Below, piece after piece: positions 29,780 through 38,981 of a stretch of 64,000 nt of DNA (position 1 is the first letter of the stretch; the number at the start of each line of letters is the position of its first letter). This DNA is from Rickettsia endosymbiont of Cantharis rufa (GTDB taxonomy: Bacteria > Pseudomonadota > Alphaproteobacteria > Rickettsiales > Rickettsiaceae). The notes under the pieces were generated by a model that made no database searches, was not told the DNA's origin, and saw only the letters and a program-made list of their open reading frames with translations. The translations under genes and the position numbers were made by a program. The stretch spans positions 682,001 through 746,000 of the forward strand of contig NZ_OZ032150.1 of assembly GCF_964026445.1 (NCBI RefSeq), written 5' to 3'.

Positions 29780-29879
29780 TGTCACCCCGTGGCTTGACCA
29801 CGGGGTCCGGTTAAAAATACTAAAATTTAGTATTTTTAAGTTGTATTTTTGGATACCGATACAAGCTTACGGTATGACA
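29780..29879. repeat. Palindromic element after leuS
   Basis: TGTCACCCCGTGGCTTGACC opens and ACAAGCTTACGGTATGACA closes, with the class's central TTAAAAATACTAAAATTTAG segment. It starts seven bases after the leuS stop. Confidence 0.85.
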
Positions 29880-29916
29880 ATAATATCTCAAGAGTTATAT
29901 AATAACTTATTACTCT

Positions 29917-30205
29917 TTAGTTTACCCCGACCATCTGAGTCATGTTTGCTCCAATTTCAATCACCTCAAAAGTAGCCGGTTCAGTGAGTTTCATGCCCAT
30001 AAGATTAAACTTAAATGTTGCTCTGTATATTCTTCTTCTGCTGCGAATTGTCATAATGTCCTAGATTCTCTTTAAGGTAATTACCCATACTTTTTGCTAG
30101 TGATTCCATTACATAATTTACTGCCAACCAACAAAATGCGATAACAATATTAATACTTAAAGCATTTTCATTTTTTGGTGAGGGTTCTGTTTCTTCCTGA
30201 CGATT
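29917..30205 (-). pseudogene. Decayed hypothetical gene
   Basis: Minus-strand coding remnants. One frame reads PSPKNENALSINIVIAFCWLAVNYVMESLAKSMGNYL..., with a hydrophobic segment. A second frame downstream reads FKFNLMGMKLTEPATFEVIEIGANMTQMVGVN and stops at 29917. The 5' end runs into a palindromic element at 30209, so the start is lost. Family unknown. The rest of the gap to the next gene contains only repeats and AT-rich sequence. Confidence 0.4.
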
Positions 30206-30208
30206 AAT

Positions 30209-30327
30209 GTCATTCCCGCGAAATCGGAGAATCCAGTGTAAAGCGAGATAAATCAAGCTTTTAACTTTAAAAACTTGTTGTATATGCACGTTTTAATTAC
30301 TGGATTCCCGCCTACGCGAGAATGACA
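30209..30327. repeat. Palindromic element, TGTCATTCCCGC class
   Basis: TGTCATTCCCGCGAAATCGG at the left and CGCCTACGCGAGAATGACA at the right, with a central AAAGCGAGATAAATCAAGCT segment shared with 12950, 31235 and 61750. Confidence 0.85.
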
Positions 30328-30486
30328 TCGAGCCATGAAACAACGCCTTTTTACAGCAATGACATAAAGTCAAAATCATAAGGTACTATATCTATAGCCT
30401 CTTTAAATAGAGTGTCTGATTTTATACCCAGAGTCAATTTATTATATTAATAATTTAATATTTTTATTAATTTATCTTAATTTAAA

Positions 30487-31098
30487 TTAATGCATAAAAA
30501 TGTCAATTTCATTCCAACCGATAAGGTCTAAATTAGCTCTTATCGGTAGAAAACGAAAGATGTCGTGAGCGAGTTCGAGCCTATTTTCTTTAAGTAGCAT
30601 TTTTTGTAAAATATCTCTTAACTGATGTAAATAAAGCACATCTTTGGCTGCGTATTCTTGCTGTTCCGGAGATAAATTTTCAGCTCCCCAGTAAGAAGAT
30701 TGTTGTTGTTTGGAAATATTTATGGAAAGTAGTTCTCGGCATAAATCTTTAAGACCATGACTATCGGTATAGGTTCTAACTAGTTTTGAAGATATTTTAG
30801 TACAAAATATATTTTCTAAATCTATACTCAAATATTTTTTTATGGCTGCTAAATCAAATCTAGCAAAATGAAATATCTTGCATCTAGTTTTATCTAGCAA
30901 TAACGCTTTTAAATTAGGAGTAGTATAATCTTGATTTACAAAATGAACAAGATGGGCTTCACCGTTACCGTTACTAAATTGTAGCAAACATAGTCTATCT
31001 CTCTGTAGATTTAGCCCCATTGTCTCGGTATCTATAGCGATATCCCCTTCAAGTTCAAAATTATTTGGTAGGTCGTTTTGATAAATTTTTATAGTCAT
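30487..31098 (-). CDS. RNase D-like 3'-5' exonuclease (short form)
   Basis: 203 aa DEDDy exonuclease domain without the HRDC domain: IAIDTETMGL (first Asp/Glu pair near 22-24), FHFARFDLAAI (Asp near 102), and YAAKDVLYLHQL (Tyr/Asp near 165-170). Such short RNase D-like proteins occur widely in alphaproteobacteria beside a full-length RNase D, which is also present here at 58331. The substrate is probably structured RNA 3' ends; this is inferred. Confidence 0.85.
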   Translation of the reverse strand: MTIKIYQNDLPNNFELEGDIAIDTETMGLNLQRDRLCLLQFSNGNGEAHLVHFVNQDYTTPNLKALLLDKTRCKIFHFARFDLAAIKKYLSIDLENIFCTKISSKLVRTYTDSHGLKDLCRELLSINISKQQQSSYWGAENLSPEQQEYAAKDVLYLHQLRDILQKMLLKENRLELAHDIFRFLPIRANLDLIGWNEIDIFMH

Positions 31099-31158
31099 AA
31101 ATTACATTCAATTCCCTTTAATCATGTTGTTTTGGATGTTATTTTCTATTTATTCTAT

Positions 31159-31319
31159 GTCATTCTCGCGGAAGCGGGAATCCAGTCATTTTAAAGGTTA
31201 TATACAATAAGTTTTTAAAATTAAAAGCTCAATTTATCTCGCTTTATGTTGGATTCCCGCCTACGCGGGAATGACATAAGCTTCATGCAATAACGCCTTT
31301 CGCTCCTCGCAATGACGAC
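31159..31319. repeat. Palindromic element, TGTCATTCCCGC class, plus flanking arm
   Basis: Core 31159-31276 (TGTCATTCTCGCGG / CCTACGCGGGAATGACA). It is followed by CATGCAATAACGCC and CTCGCAATGACG, which are single right arms of two other classes whose left arms are missing. Confidence 0.8.
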
Positions 31320-31327
31320 ACCAGTCT

Positions 31328-31645
31328 TTACTTAGGAATATCTTTTATTGTAAACACCTGCTCTTTAGGATCCGCTACTCCTAAAACTTTCCTTGCTTGT
31401 TCTTCTAACATATCTTTATTTAGCGATTCCGTGCGGAGTAATTTGACATTATGTTCAAGCTCTACTCTTTCTGCTCGTAAGGTTTTTAATTCATCATAAG
31501 CTTTTTCAAGCCTCCTATTTACTTTTAAATATGCAATAATACCTTTATTACCATATATGCAATGAAAAACAAAGTATCCAAGCAGTAACGCTAAAAATAT
31601 ATTTAAAATTATTTTTTTAGAATGATTATTTAAATGTATTATCAT
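31328..31645 (-). CDS. FtsB/DivIC-like septum formation initiator
   Basis: 105 aa: a short cytoplasmic N-terminus, one transmembrane helix at about 12-32 (ILNIFLALLLGYFVFHCIYG), a coiled coil (LEKAYDELKTLRAERVELEHNVKLL) and a C-terminal EEQARKVLGVADPKEQVF. These match the DivIC/FtsB family, bitopic proteins that bridge FtsQ and FtsL in the divisome. FtsB is the likely equivalent. Confidence 0.85.
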   Translation of the reverse strand: MIIHLNNHSKKIILNIFLALLLGYFVFHCIYGNKGIIAYLKVNRRLEKAYDELKTLRAERVELEHNVKLLRTESLNKDMLEEQARKVLGVADPKEQVFTIKDIPK

Positions 31646-31668
31646 AAGTTATAATGGACCAAATTTTT

Positions 31669-31752
31669 CGTCATTACGAGGAACGTAGTGACGAAGCAAT
31701 CTCAGAATATTTGACGAGATTGCCACGCAGCCTACGGCTGCTCGCAATGACG
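31669..31752. repeat. Palindromic element, CGTCATTGCGAG class
   Basis: CGTCATTACGAGGAACGTAG to CTGCTCGCAATGACG, with the GAAGCAATCTC / GAGATTGCCACGC internal pair. It ends two bases before the cdsA stop position. Confidence 0.85.
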
Positions 31753-31753
31753 A

Positions 31754-32431
31754 TTAGGGTATACTTATAAGAAACAATACCGGGGCAGTTAAAATAATAC
31801 TATCAAATCTGTCTAACACTCCTCCATGACCCGGTATTATGTGACCGCTATCTTTAATGTTAAATTTTCGCTTAAAATATGAAATAAATAAATCACTTAG
31901 TTGTGCTATTAATGCTAATATACAACTAATTATAAACAAATAAACTTTATTTGAAAAATAGTAATTTTCAATATGAAAGCTTGGTATAAAATTAACTAAT
32001 ACCGCAACTATACCTGCCGATAATACTCCCGCAATCAGGCCGCTCCAAGTTTTTTTAGGACTGATTTTTGGAGCAAATTTTGCTCCTTTAAAAGCTTTGC
32101 CGCCAATCATAGCGAAAGTATCTACGGACCAAATAATGCAAAAATACAACATTATAAGCTGGCTATTAGTATCTTCCAATAATATTAATAGAGCTACAGG
32201 GATTGGAATAATAATTAGTCCGATTAATTGATAAGGAATAGAAGAGTAGGTCATATTATACCACTCACTTAACATTCCCATACCTACTAATATCATTAGA
32301 ATATAGAATAAAGGCTTAAACCATAATATAGCTACGACAAATAACAGCGCTAAAACTATACCGGACAGGATTCTTAAATATATATTTTGTTTATCTTTTG
32401 CCAAATGTTCTTTTCCTTTTTGAGTAATCAT
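31754..32431 (-). CDS. cdsA: Phosphatidate cytidylyltransferase
   Basis: Integral membrane enzyme making CDP-diacylglycerol from phosphatidate and CTP, the branch point of phospholipid synthesis. It has 225 aa, shorter than E. coli CdsA (285) but usual for rickettsiae. It has six or so hydrophobic helices, SPKKTWSGLIAG, and the C-terminal CdsA signature IKDSGHIIPGHGGVLDRFDS. Its 5' end overlaps uppS by 41 bases; uppS-cdsA is a conserved operon order. Confidence 0.93.
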   Translation of the reverse strand: MITQKGKEHLAKDKQNIYLRILSGIVLALLFVVAILWFKPLFYILMILVGMGMLSEWYNMTYSSIPYQLIGLIIIPIPVALLILLEDTNSQLIMLYFCIIWSVDTFAMIGGKAFKGAKFAPKISPKKTWSGLIAGVLSAGIVAVLVNFIPSFHIENYYFSNKVYLFIISCILALIAQLSDLFISYFKRKFNIKDSGHIIPGHGGVLDRFDSIILTAPVLFLISIP

Positions 32432-33071
32432 TTATAGCTTTCTGTATATCATCTTTATTAAAATCAGGCCAATATTTGGATGAGAAATATAATTCAGCAT
32501 AAGCTGCTTGCCAAAGTAAAAAATTGCTGATGCGATAAACCCCACCTGGTCTTATTAATAAATCTACATCTGGCATTTCAGGGTCATATAAAGCGTACCC
32601 TATATCGCTTTCGCTTACTTCTTTTTTACCGCTTGCAATAATTTTTGTGCAGGCATCAACTATCTCTTGGCGACTTCCATAACTAAAAGCTATACAAAGC
32701 GTTATTTTATTATTATTTTTTGTTAATTCTATAGCATTATTTATTTGTTTTTGCAATGAACTACTTAATAAATTAAGCCTACCTATTACTTTTATCTTAA
32801 CGCCGTTTTTATGTAAATTGTTTAATTCGGTTTTTAAATAAATACTTAATAGCTTTATTAAGAAATCTACTTCCGTACTTGAGCGTTGCCAATTTTCTGA
32901 AGAGAAAGTATATAAAGTTACATAAGGTATACCAAGGTTAATAAATTCAGGTAGTAATTCACGAATTTTATCGGCTCCTCCTCTATGCCCTTCAGATTTT
33001 GCTAGGTTATGCCGATCTGCCCAACGAGCATTACCGTCCATTATTATTGCTAAATGCTTTATGCTAGTCAT
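32391..33071 (-). CDS. uppS: Isoprenyl (undecaprenyl) diphosphate synthase
   Basis: cis-Prenyltransferase that makes the C55 lipid carrier for peptidoglycan and polysaccharides. MTSIKHLAIIMDGNARWADRH gives the catalytic Asp in the DGNxRWA motif, SSENWQRS binds substrate, and RPGGVYRISNFLLWQAAYAELYF carries the conserved Arg, Arg-x-Ser and Glu. The start is placed at 33071 (226 aa). An ATG at 33098 would add nine residues, but it is formed by the end of a palindromic repeat (TGTCAT). The usual RTGGE at the active site is RPGGV here. Confidence 0.93.
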   Translation of the reverse strand: MTSIKHLAIIMDGNARWADRHNLAKSEGHRGGADKIRELLPEFINLGIPYVTLYTFSSENWQRSSTEVDFLIKLLSIYLKTELNNLHKNGVKIKVIGRLNLLSSSLQKQINNAIELTKNNNKITLCIAFSYGSRQEIVDACTKIIASGKKEVSESDIGYALYDPEMPDVDLLIRPGGVYRISNFLLWQAAYAELYFSSKYWPDFNKDDIQKAINDYSKRKRTFGKR

Positions 33072-33092
33072 TATTTTATATTTTAATTCTTT

Positions 33093-33300
33093 TGTCATAC
33101 CGTGGTTTGAACGGCTAGTGTACGAACGTTCAAGATATCATTCCTGCGAAAGTAGGAATCCAGATAAATCGAGCTTTTAATTTTAAAAATTTGATGTATT
33201 TATATTTTTTCCTGGATTCCCGCCTACGCGGGAATGACATAAAACGAGCCATGCAACAACGCCCCGCTTTTAGCTAGGAATGACATAAAACAAGCCATAG
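33093..33300. repeat. Composite palindromic repeats upstream of uppS
   Basis: TGTCATACCGTGGTTTGAACGG is a left arm without its partner. An inner element at about 33135-33239 runs from ATATCATTCCTGCGAAAGTA to CCTACGCGGGAATGACA. CGAGCCATGCAACAACGCC and AGGAATGACA follow. Several insertions and deletions seem layered here. Confidence 0.7.
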
Positions 33301-33310
33301 GAAACAAAGC

Positions 33311-34618
33311 CTATATTCTAGGTATTTCAATTCTTACCGATAGTCCGCCTAAATCTTTACTGTCTTCTAGATAAATAAAACCTCTGTGATCGTTTATTAT
33401 TTCTTTAGTAATAGCAAGCCCAAGTCCTACGTTACTTGCATTATCAAGCTGTCTTGCTTTATCCGATCTATAAAACGGTTTAAATACGAGATGTTTTTCC
33501 GTATCATCTATACCAATACCGTTATCTTCAATAATTATGGCTACGGTAGATGAATTATCTTTTAAAGATATTTTAATTTTAGTTCCATATTTTATAGCGT
33601 TACCTATTAAATTAGACAAGGCTCTTTCAAAAGAATTCGGTTTTATTAGCACTTTATCTAAATTAGCAGGTTTTATAAATTCAATATTTACATGTGACCA
33701 TTTGTTTAAAAATTTTTCCATCCAAGGTAATAATAAAATTTCTTCAAATTCTTCTGTATTTTCGCCTTTAGCAAAATCTAAATAAGAATTTATCATTTGC
33801 TGCATAGTTAATATATCTTGCCTTAATCCTGTTGTTTCTTCGCTTTCTTCCATCAATTCAAGTTGTAGCTTCATCCTTGTTAAAGGGGTTTTAAGGTCAT
33901 GCGAGATCATAGCAAGCATAGTGGTTCTTTTAGTAATTTGTTTTTCAATACGGGTTTTCATTTTTAAAAAAGCTAGTCCTGCTTTTCTTATTTCTAAGGC
34001 TCCCGAAGGTTTAAAATTCTTACCTTTTAAAACACCTTGACCAAATTTATCCATGCTATCCGCAAGAGCGAGTATTGATTTAATTTGATTTTTGGAGAAA
34101 ATAATAGAAACGGAAAGTAATATAATAGTTAAAGATATAATCCATAAAACAAATATATATACTGTAGGATTAAGTAGTAATTTTGCAGGAAAAGTAATAC
34201 ATAATACTCCATCTTTTAATTCTAAAAATACTTCAATTTTATTTCCCTTATTCAGTTTAACTATATTTTTTTCATGGATTTTTGTAGCTAAAATATTTTT
34301 AAATATAATTAAAGGCTCACCTAATTTAGGCTGTTTTATAGATAATTTTTTATTAATCTGAAACTGATAGGATAAATTAAGATAATTTTCCGATAAATGG
34401 GTTATCCCTCTTGAATTATTTCTATGTTCTTTAATCAACGATTCTATTTCATTGATAATAATAGTACTGGTATAATATGAAACATTATACCAATGACGAT
34501 CGTAAAACAAGAATATAGCAACAATTTGTCCTATTAAAATCGGAATGATTATAATGAACATGAATCGTATAAACAGCGTTCTTGGTAATAATTTAGATAT
34601 AAAATGCATAGCCTTCAT
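33311..34618 (-). CDS. EnvZ-type sensor histidine kinase
   Basis: 435 aa inner-membrane kinase. Transmembrane helices at about 16-38 and 152-174 bracket a periplasmic domain of about 115 residues. A HAMP linker leads to the dimerisation domain, with phospho-acceptor His240 in MISHDLKTPLTRMK. The HATPase domain has N-box NLIGNAIKYG, IIIEDNGIGI and GLGLAITKEI. It overlaps the 3' end of the response regulator gene by 26 bases, so the two form a cognate pair of the EnvZ/OmpR type. The signal sensed is unknown. Confidence 0.92.
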   Translation of the reverse strand: MKAMHFISKLLPRTLFIRFMFIIIIPILIGQIVAIFLFYDRHWYNVSYYTSTIIINEIESLIKEHRNNSRGITHLSENYLNLSYQFQINKKLSIKQPKLGEPLIIFKNILATKIHEKNIVKLNKGNKIEVFLELKDGVLCITFPAKLLLNPTVYIFVLWIISLTIILLSVSIIFSKNQIKSILALADSMDKFGQGVLKGKNFKPSGALEIRKAGLAFLKMKTRIEKQITKRTTMLAMISHDLKTPLTRMKLQLELMEESEETTGLRQDILTMQQMINSYLDFAKGENTEEFEEILLLPWMEKFLNKWSHVNIEFIKPANLDKVLIKPNSFERALSNLIGNAIKYGTKIKISLKDNSSTVAIIIEDNGIGIDDTEKHLVFKPFYRSDKARQLDNASNVGLGLAITKEIINDHRGFIYLEDSKDLGGLSVRIEIPRI

Positions 34619-35273
34619 TACGCACGGTTTTTAAATATTTCGGCTCTTTTGGATTGTCTTCTATCTTACTTCTTATTCTTGTAATTTTTACGTCTATAGA
34701 ACGCATACTAAGCCCACCCATAATTTTTGAAAGTTCAAAACGACTAGTGGATTTACCGGAATTTTTTATTAATATTTCAAGTAATTTTTGTTCGGTAGAG
34801 CTAAGAGATACAATTTGATTATTCTTAGTAAATTCTTTTGTATCAAAATTATAGAAATTATTGCCGAATTTAATTACACTTGCTTCTTTTTTAAAGTTAT
34901 TATAATTATTGATTAAGTTATTTATCCGAAGTAATAATTCTCTTGGTTCAAAAGGTTTAGTTATATAATCAGAGGCACCGGCTTCAAGTCCTTTAACACG
35001 GTCACCTGCTTCCGATAAAGCAGTAAGCATAACTATAGGAATATTATTACCGGCATCCCTTATAGTAGTAGCAAAATCAAGCCCTGTTATTTCAGGTAAC
35101 ATAACATCTAAAATAATTAAATCATAATTAGAAGTTTTTAATAGATTTTTAGCCTCTATGACTGAGTTTGCTGTTGATACTAAAAATTCATTTTTATTTA
35201 AAAATTGCTGTAAAAGTGCTAATATTCTGCTATCATCATCAACAATTAAAATATGTGCTTTATGTGGCTGCAT
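34593..35273 (-). CDS. ompR: OmpR-family response regulator
   Basis: 226 aa from the ATG at 35273. The receiver domain has ILIVDDDSRI (acidic pocket at 12-14), phospho-acceptor Asp56 in LIILDVMLPE, and Lys107 in ITKPFEP. The C-terminal winged-helix domain carries STEQKLLEIL and SIDVKITRIRSKIEDNP. An upstream ATG at 35366 would add 31 residues, but these (ATRRFAPRNDG) are encoded by palindromic repeats, so the shorter start is preferred. It overlaps the kinase gene by 26 bases. The promoter must lie in or upstream of the triple-nested repeat at 35312. Confidence 0.92.
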   Translation of the reverse strand: MQPHKAHILIVDDDSRILALLQQFLNKNEFLVSTANSVIEAKNLLKTSNYDLIILDVMLPEITGLDFATTIRDAGNNIPIVMLTALSEAGDRVKGLEAGASDYITKPFEPRELLLRINNLINNYNNFKKEASVIKFGNNFYNFDTKEFTKNNQIVSLSSTEQKLLEILIKNSGKSTSRFELSKIMGGLSMRSIDVKITRIRSKIEDNPKEPKYLKTVRNEGYAFYI

Positions 35274-35311
35274 GCATACTCGTTTAATTTTAAAATTGGT
35301 GTTAGCTTTTC

Positions 35312-35512
35312 CATCATTGCGAGGAGCGAAGCGCCTTGTTGCATGGCTCGGTTTCTCCATTGTCACCCCGCGACTTGATCGCGTGGCCCAGTTAAAAATA
35401 TTAAAATTATTAGTATTTTAGTTGTTTTTTGGATACCGTGGTCAAGCCACGGTATGACATCGAACGGGTTTCTCGAGCCATGCAACAAGGCCTACAGTCG
35501 CTCGCAATGACG
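35312..35512. repeat. Triple-nested palindrome between ompR-like gene and ilvE
   Basis: Level 1: CATCATTGCGAG (35312) with CTCGCAATGACG (35512). Level 2: GCCTTGTTGCATGGCTCG (35333) with CGAGCCATGCAACAAGGC (35491), a perfect 18-bp pair. Level 3: TGTCACCCCGCGACTTGATC (35361) with CAAGCCACGGTATGACA (35459). Each lies fully inside the previous one. It fills the gap between two divergent genes. Confidence 0.92.
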
Positions 35513-35543
35513 ACTGACAATACTTTAATATAAAAATAAATTA

Positions 35544-36416
35544 ATGACAATGATAAAACTAGAGCAAATTTTTTGGCATGTTTGGATTAACGGTGATTTA
35601 GTTCCTTATCAATTTGCAAGAATTCATGTTTTGACTCATAGCCTGCATTATTCAGGATCGGTATTTGAGGGTGAGAGAGTTTATAACGGCAAAGTTTTTA
35701 AGCTAAAAGAACATACGGAAAGGTTAGTAAAATCAGCAGAAGCATTAGGTTTGAAAGTACCTTATAGTGTGGATGAGATAATAAAAGCTCATGAACTTGT
35801 AATAAAACAAAATAATATTAAGGATGGATATATAAGACCGCTTATTTGGTGCGGAGACGAATCGTTAAATATTACTAATCTTGAGTTATCTACTAATCTT
35901 TTAATTGCCGGTATTCCATCAATACCAAGGTCTTTTGAGAAAGGTATAAATTTGCATATAAGCCGCTGGCGTAAAGCAATGCCTGATAGCACGCCGGTAC
36001 AATCTAAATCTGCCGCTCAATATAATATGGCAATAACGAGTAAAAAAGAGGCTAAAGCTCTTGGCTATGATGATGCATTATTACTTGATTATGAAGGTTA
36101 TATCACTGAATGCACTACAACAAATATTTTCTTTGTTAAAGATAAAACATTATATACTCCGATTGCCGATAGGTTTTTAAACGGTATAACAAGACAAACT
36201 ATTATTGAAATTGCACAAGATTTAGGTCTAGAAGTAAAGGAAGAGCGTTTGAAATTAGAGCAAGTAGAGAATTTTACCGAATGTTTTGTTACAGGTACGG
36301 CAATCGAGGTACAAAATATTGATTCTATAGATCTCGGCAGTAAAAAGATTATTTTCGATGATCATCAAATTGCAAATACCTTAAAAAAAGAATATGATCG
36401 TTTGGTTAGGGAGTAG
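35544..36416 (+). CDS. ilvE: Branched-chain amino acid aminotransferase
   Basis: PLP enzyme of fold type IV, interconverting branched-chain amino acids and their 2-oxo acids. It has 290 aa. The substrate-loop motif [20 protein letters not shown] is near 28-47, the PLP Lys is K155 in QSKSAAQYN, the [14 protein letters not shown] phosphate-cup region follows, and [13 protein letters not shown] and TGTAIEV complete the pattern. Rickettsiae lack full branched-chain biosynthesis, so it may act on imported 2-oxo or amino acids. A D-amino-acid transaminase is a less likely alternative. Confidence 0.9.
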   Translation: MTMIKLEQIFWHVWINGDLVPYQFARIHVLTHSLHYSGSVFEGERVYNGKVFKLKEHTERLVKSAEALGLKVPYSVDEIIKAHELVIKQNNIKDGYIRPLIWCGDESLNITNLELSTNLLIAGIPSIPRSFEKGINLHISRWRKAMPDSTPVQSKSAAQYNMAITSKKEAKALGYDDALLLDYEGYITECTTTNIFFVKDKTLYTPIADRFLNGITRQTIIEIAQDLGLEVKEERLKLEQVENFTECFVTGTAIEVQNIDSIDLGSKKIIFDDHQIANTLKKEYDRLVRE

Positions 36417-36465
36417 TGAATATGTCATTCTAGCACTGGCACCTGAGTGTTAACTTAAGACTTGA

Positions 36466-36493
36466 TGTCATTCCTGCTTTCGTAGGAATGACA
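36466..36493. repeat. Short hairpin between ilvE and dapA
   Basis: TGTCATTCCTGC / GTAGGAATGACA, a 12-bp stem with a short loop: a solitary half of the TGTCATTCCCGC class. An unpaired arm TGTCATTCTAGC lies at 36423. Confidence 0.7.
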
Positions 36494-36533
36494 TACAAAT
36501 ATAATAAAATTTAAAATCTATCAAAAAAAAACT

Positions 36534-37418
36534 ATGAGCAATATATTTAAAGGTTTAATTACCGCACTTATAACGCCTTTTAAAGATAATAAGTTAGACT
36601 TATATGCTTTAGAGAAAAGTTTAAAACACCAAATAAAGCATGAAGTCGATGCAGTATTAATTGCAGGTTCAACCGGAGAAGGTAGTAGCCTCTGCTTTGA
36701 AGAATATAAATTATTACTGCAAACTAGCGTAGAAATCGTTAATAAGCGTATTCCTGTAATAAGCGGGTGTTCGTCAAATAATACTGCCTATGCGTGCGAG
36801 CTTGCAGCGGAATCTGCAAAAATCAAGGTAGATGGTTTTATGGCTAGTCCTCCCTCTTATGTAAAACCTACCCAACACGGGATTTATAAGCATTTTGAGG
36901 CTATACATGAAGCATGCAATTTACCTATTATGTTATATTCGGCACCGACTAGAAGCGGAGTAGATTTTTCTGATGAGACGATATTAAAACTTAGCAAGTT
37001 ATCACGTATTTTAGCATTAAAAGATTGTGGGGTAGATTTAGAACGTCCATTGCGGATTAGAGCAACAGCCAAAAAGGATTTCAGCATTTTAACCGGTAAT
37101 GATGAAGTAGTCTTAGCTTTTAACGCTCAAGGTGGGGTAGGGTGGACTTCTGTAGCCTCTAATATTGTTCCCAATATATGTAAAGAGCTATTAAAAAAAT
37201 GGAATAAGGACGATATTAAAGGAGCATTAGAAATCCATCAGAAATTACTGCCTTTATATAAAGCATTATTTATAGAATCTAATCCGATTCCGATAAAATA
37301 TGCCGCACATTATTTAGGTTTATGTGAAAATGAAATTAGGTTCCCATTAACTGAAGCAAGTGATAGCGCTAAAAAACAAATTGAAAACATCATAACATCA
37401 CTATCCATAAAAATATGA
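36534..37418 (+). CDS. dapA: 4-hydroxy-tetrahydrodipicolinate synthase
   Basis: Condenses pyruvate with aspartate semialdehyde, the first committed step to DAP and lysine. It has 294 aa and a TIM-barrel lyase fold. Schiff-base Lys163 lies in [10 protein letters not shown], Tyr135 in [11 protein letters not shown], and the TGEG motif is at 47-50 (AGSTGEGSS). ITGNDE-like [10 protein letters not shown] follows. It overlaps smpB by four bases (ATGA), a coupled pair. Confidence 0.96.
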   Translation: MSNIFKGLITALITPFKDNKLDLYALEKSLKHQIKHEVDAVLIAGSTGEGSSLCFEEYKLLLQTSVEIVNKRIPVISGCSSNNTAYACELAAESAKIKVDGFMASPPSYVKPTQHGIYKHFEAIHEACNLPIMLYSAPTRSGVDFSDETILKLSKLSRILALKDCGVDLERPLRIRATAKKDFSILTGNDEVVLAFNAQGGVGWTSVASNIVPNICKELLKKWNKDDIKGALEIHQKLLPLYKALFIESNPIPIKYAAHYLGLCENEIRFPLTEASDSAKKQIENIITSLSIKI

Positions 37419-37873
37419 CCGAACATAAGAAAGTTGTTGCGCAAAATAAGAAAGCACTTTTTAATTATTTTATTGAAGAAAGATTAGAAGCGGGTATTGT
37501 ATTAAAGGGTAGTGAAGTACAGTCTTTGCGTCAGGGTAAAGCCTCTATAGAAGAAAGTCATGCGGCAGATACCGGAGATGAGATATTTTTGTATAATTGC
37601 CATATTGCGGAATATGAAAAAGCGAATAGATTTAATCATTCTACTAGAAGACCTCGTAAATTATTGTTGCATACTAAAGAAATAAAGAAAATTATCGGTA
37701 GAATTAGAATAAAAGGCTATACTCTAGTTGCTCTCTCTATGTATCTTAATAAAAAAAATAAAGTAAAAGTTGAGCTTGGTATTGCTAAAGGTAAGAAATT
37801 ACATGATAAAAGACAATCTATAAAAGAAAAAGATTGGAAAAGAGATCAGGGTAGATTAATAAGACAGAAGTAA
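37415..37873 (+). CDS. smpB: SsrA-binding protein SmpB
   Basis: Binds tmRNA and brings it to stalled ribosomes for trans-translation. It has 152 aa. Family landmarks are [56 protein letters not shown] and the basic C-terminal [18 protein letters not shown] tail that enters the decoding centre. Coupled to dapA. Confidence 0.97.
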   Translation: MTEHKKVVAQNKKALFNYFIEERLEAGIVLKGSEVQSLRQGKASIEESHAADTGDEIFLYNCHIAEYEKANRFNHSTRRPRKLLLHTKEIKKIIGRIRIKGYTLVALSMYLNKKNKVKVELGIAKGKKLHDKRQSIKEKDWKRDQGRLIRQK

Positions 37874-37890
37874 TGGGTTTTATTTCTATA

Positions 37891-38032
37891 TGTCATTCCC
37901 GAGTAGGCGGGAATCCAGATTTTGTGGTGTCATCCCGTGGCTTGACCACGGGATTTAAAATAATAAATTAGATACCGCGATCAAGTTGCGGTATGACAAA
38001 GGTACTGGATTCCCTCCTACGCGGGAATGACA
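37891..38032. repeat. Nested palindromes after smpB
   Basis: Outer TGTCATTCCCGAGTAGGCGG (37891) to CCTACGCGGGAATGACA (38032). Inside its loop lies TGTCATCCCGTGGCTTGACC to TCAAGTTGCGGTATGACA (37928-37998), of a different class. Confidence 0.9.
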
Positions 38033-38078
38033 TATAAATACAATAAAGTAAAAACGATATAAAATTTAAAGGATATTT

Positions 38079-38879
38079 ATGAAGCATATTATAGGTAAAA
38101 TATTGGTTATATTTGTAGTTGTGATAGGAGTTTTATTTGTTTTCAAAACGATGAAAACTTATTCTACAAAGCCGATTTCCATAGAGGTTAAACAAAACGA
38201 AGATGGAGGAAAATGTGAAGAGGAAAGAGTACAAGAAATAATCAAAGATTATTTGCTTAAAACTCCGGAAATAATAATAGAATCAATTGAAGGTTTGCAA
38301 AAACGTAAAGTACAGGAAAATGAGACTAAAGTTAATAACTATCTAAAAGATAATAAGTTAGATATTGAAGATAGCACAAGCTTTCCTATCATAGGCAACA
38401 AAGACGGTGATATAACAATAATTGCTTTTTATGATTATAATTGCTCTTTTTGTAAAAAAGGTGATGTTTCTATAAACGAATTATTGCAAAATGATCCAAA
38501 AGTTAAAGTTGTATTACGACCGCTCCCTATCCTTGGAGGTGCTTCCGAATATCTTGCAAGAATAGTTTTAGCCGTTTATAAGGTTAATCCAAGTAAATTT
38601 AAAGCTGTTCATGATGAATTAATAAAAATAAGAAATGTTTCTAAGGAATCCATAGAAGAATTATTAACTGAGAATGGCTTAAATACTACAGAAATTGAAG
38701 AAATAGCTGATAGCACTGAGATTAAAGATTTAATTACTCAAAATATGAAAATAGCTAGAAGCCTTAGAATCCAAGGAGTCCCGGCATATATAATTGATTC
38801 AAAATTAATACCGGGGCTAATAGATTTTCCACAATTACTAAATATAGTTAAAGAAATTAGGGATGCTCATACTCGGTGA
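38079..38879 (+). CDS. DsbA/ScsC-like thiol-disulfide oxidoreductase
   Basis: 266 aa envelope protein. An N-terminal uncleaved or signal-type helix lies at about 5-22, then a helical segment with EERVQEIIKDYLLKTPEIIIESIEGLQ (the DsbA/Com1 N-terminal extension). The thioredoxin fold has CSFC (122-125) in FYDYNCSFCKKGD and cis-Pro in RIQGVPAYIID. The N-terminal extension and C-x-x-C fit the DsbA/ScsC family of periplasmic oxidases or isomerases. The stop codon lies at the first bases of a palindromic element. Confidence 0.88.
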   Translation: MKHIIGKILVIFVVVIGVLFVFKTMKTYSTKPISIEVKQNEDGGKCEEERVQEIIKDYLLKTPEIIIESIEGLQKRKVQENETKVNNYLKDNKLDIEDSTSFPIIGNKDGDITIIAFYDYNCSFCKKGDVSINELLQNDPKVKVVLRPLPILGGASEYLARIVLAVYKVNPSKFKAVHDELIKIRNVSKESIEELLTENGLNTTEIEEIADSTEIKDLITQNMKIARSLRIQGVPAYIIDSKLIPGLIDFPQLLNIVKEIRDAHTR

Positions 38880-38981
38880 ATTTCAAAAATTGGCGGTGTC
38901 GTCTAGCAAGAGCTGCGGTGCTCACGTATTAAGTATACGTTTCGCTCCTCGACTTGCAGACTCCCTGCTCTTTTTGAAATT
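38879..38981. repeat. Palindromic element at the end of the DsbA-like gene
   Basis: AATTTCAAAAA and TTTTTGAAATT perfect outer arms, with inner TAGCAAGAG / CTCTTT-like and CTCACGTATTAAGTATACG. It contains TGCAGACTCC and CTCCTCGACTTGC, which recall the class found at 15837. Confidence 0.7.

Noticed and set aside
33072..33098. uppS start at 33098
   Set aside because: This ATG is part of a repeat arm (TGTCAT); the family's conserved N-terminus begins with the ATG at 33071.
35274..35366. 31-residue N-terminal extension of the response regulator
   Set aside because: The residues are encoded by palindromic repeat arms and precede the normal receiver start; the ATG at 35273 fits the family.
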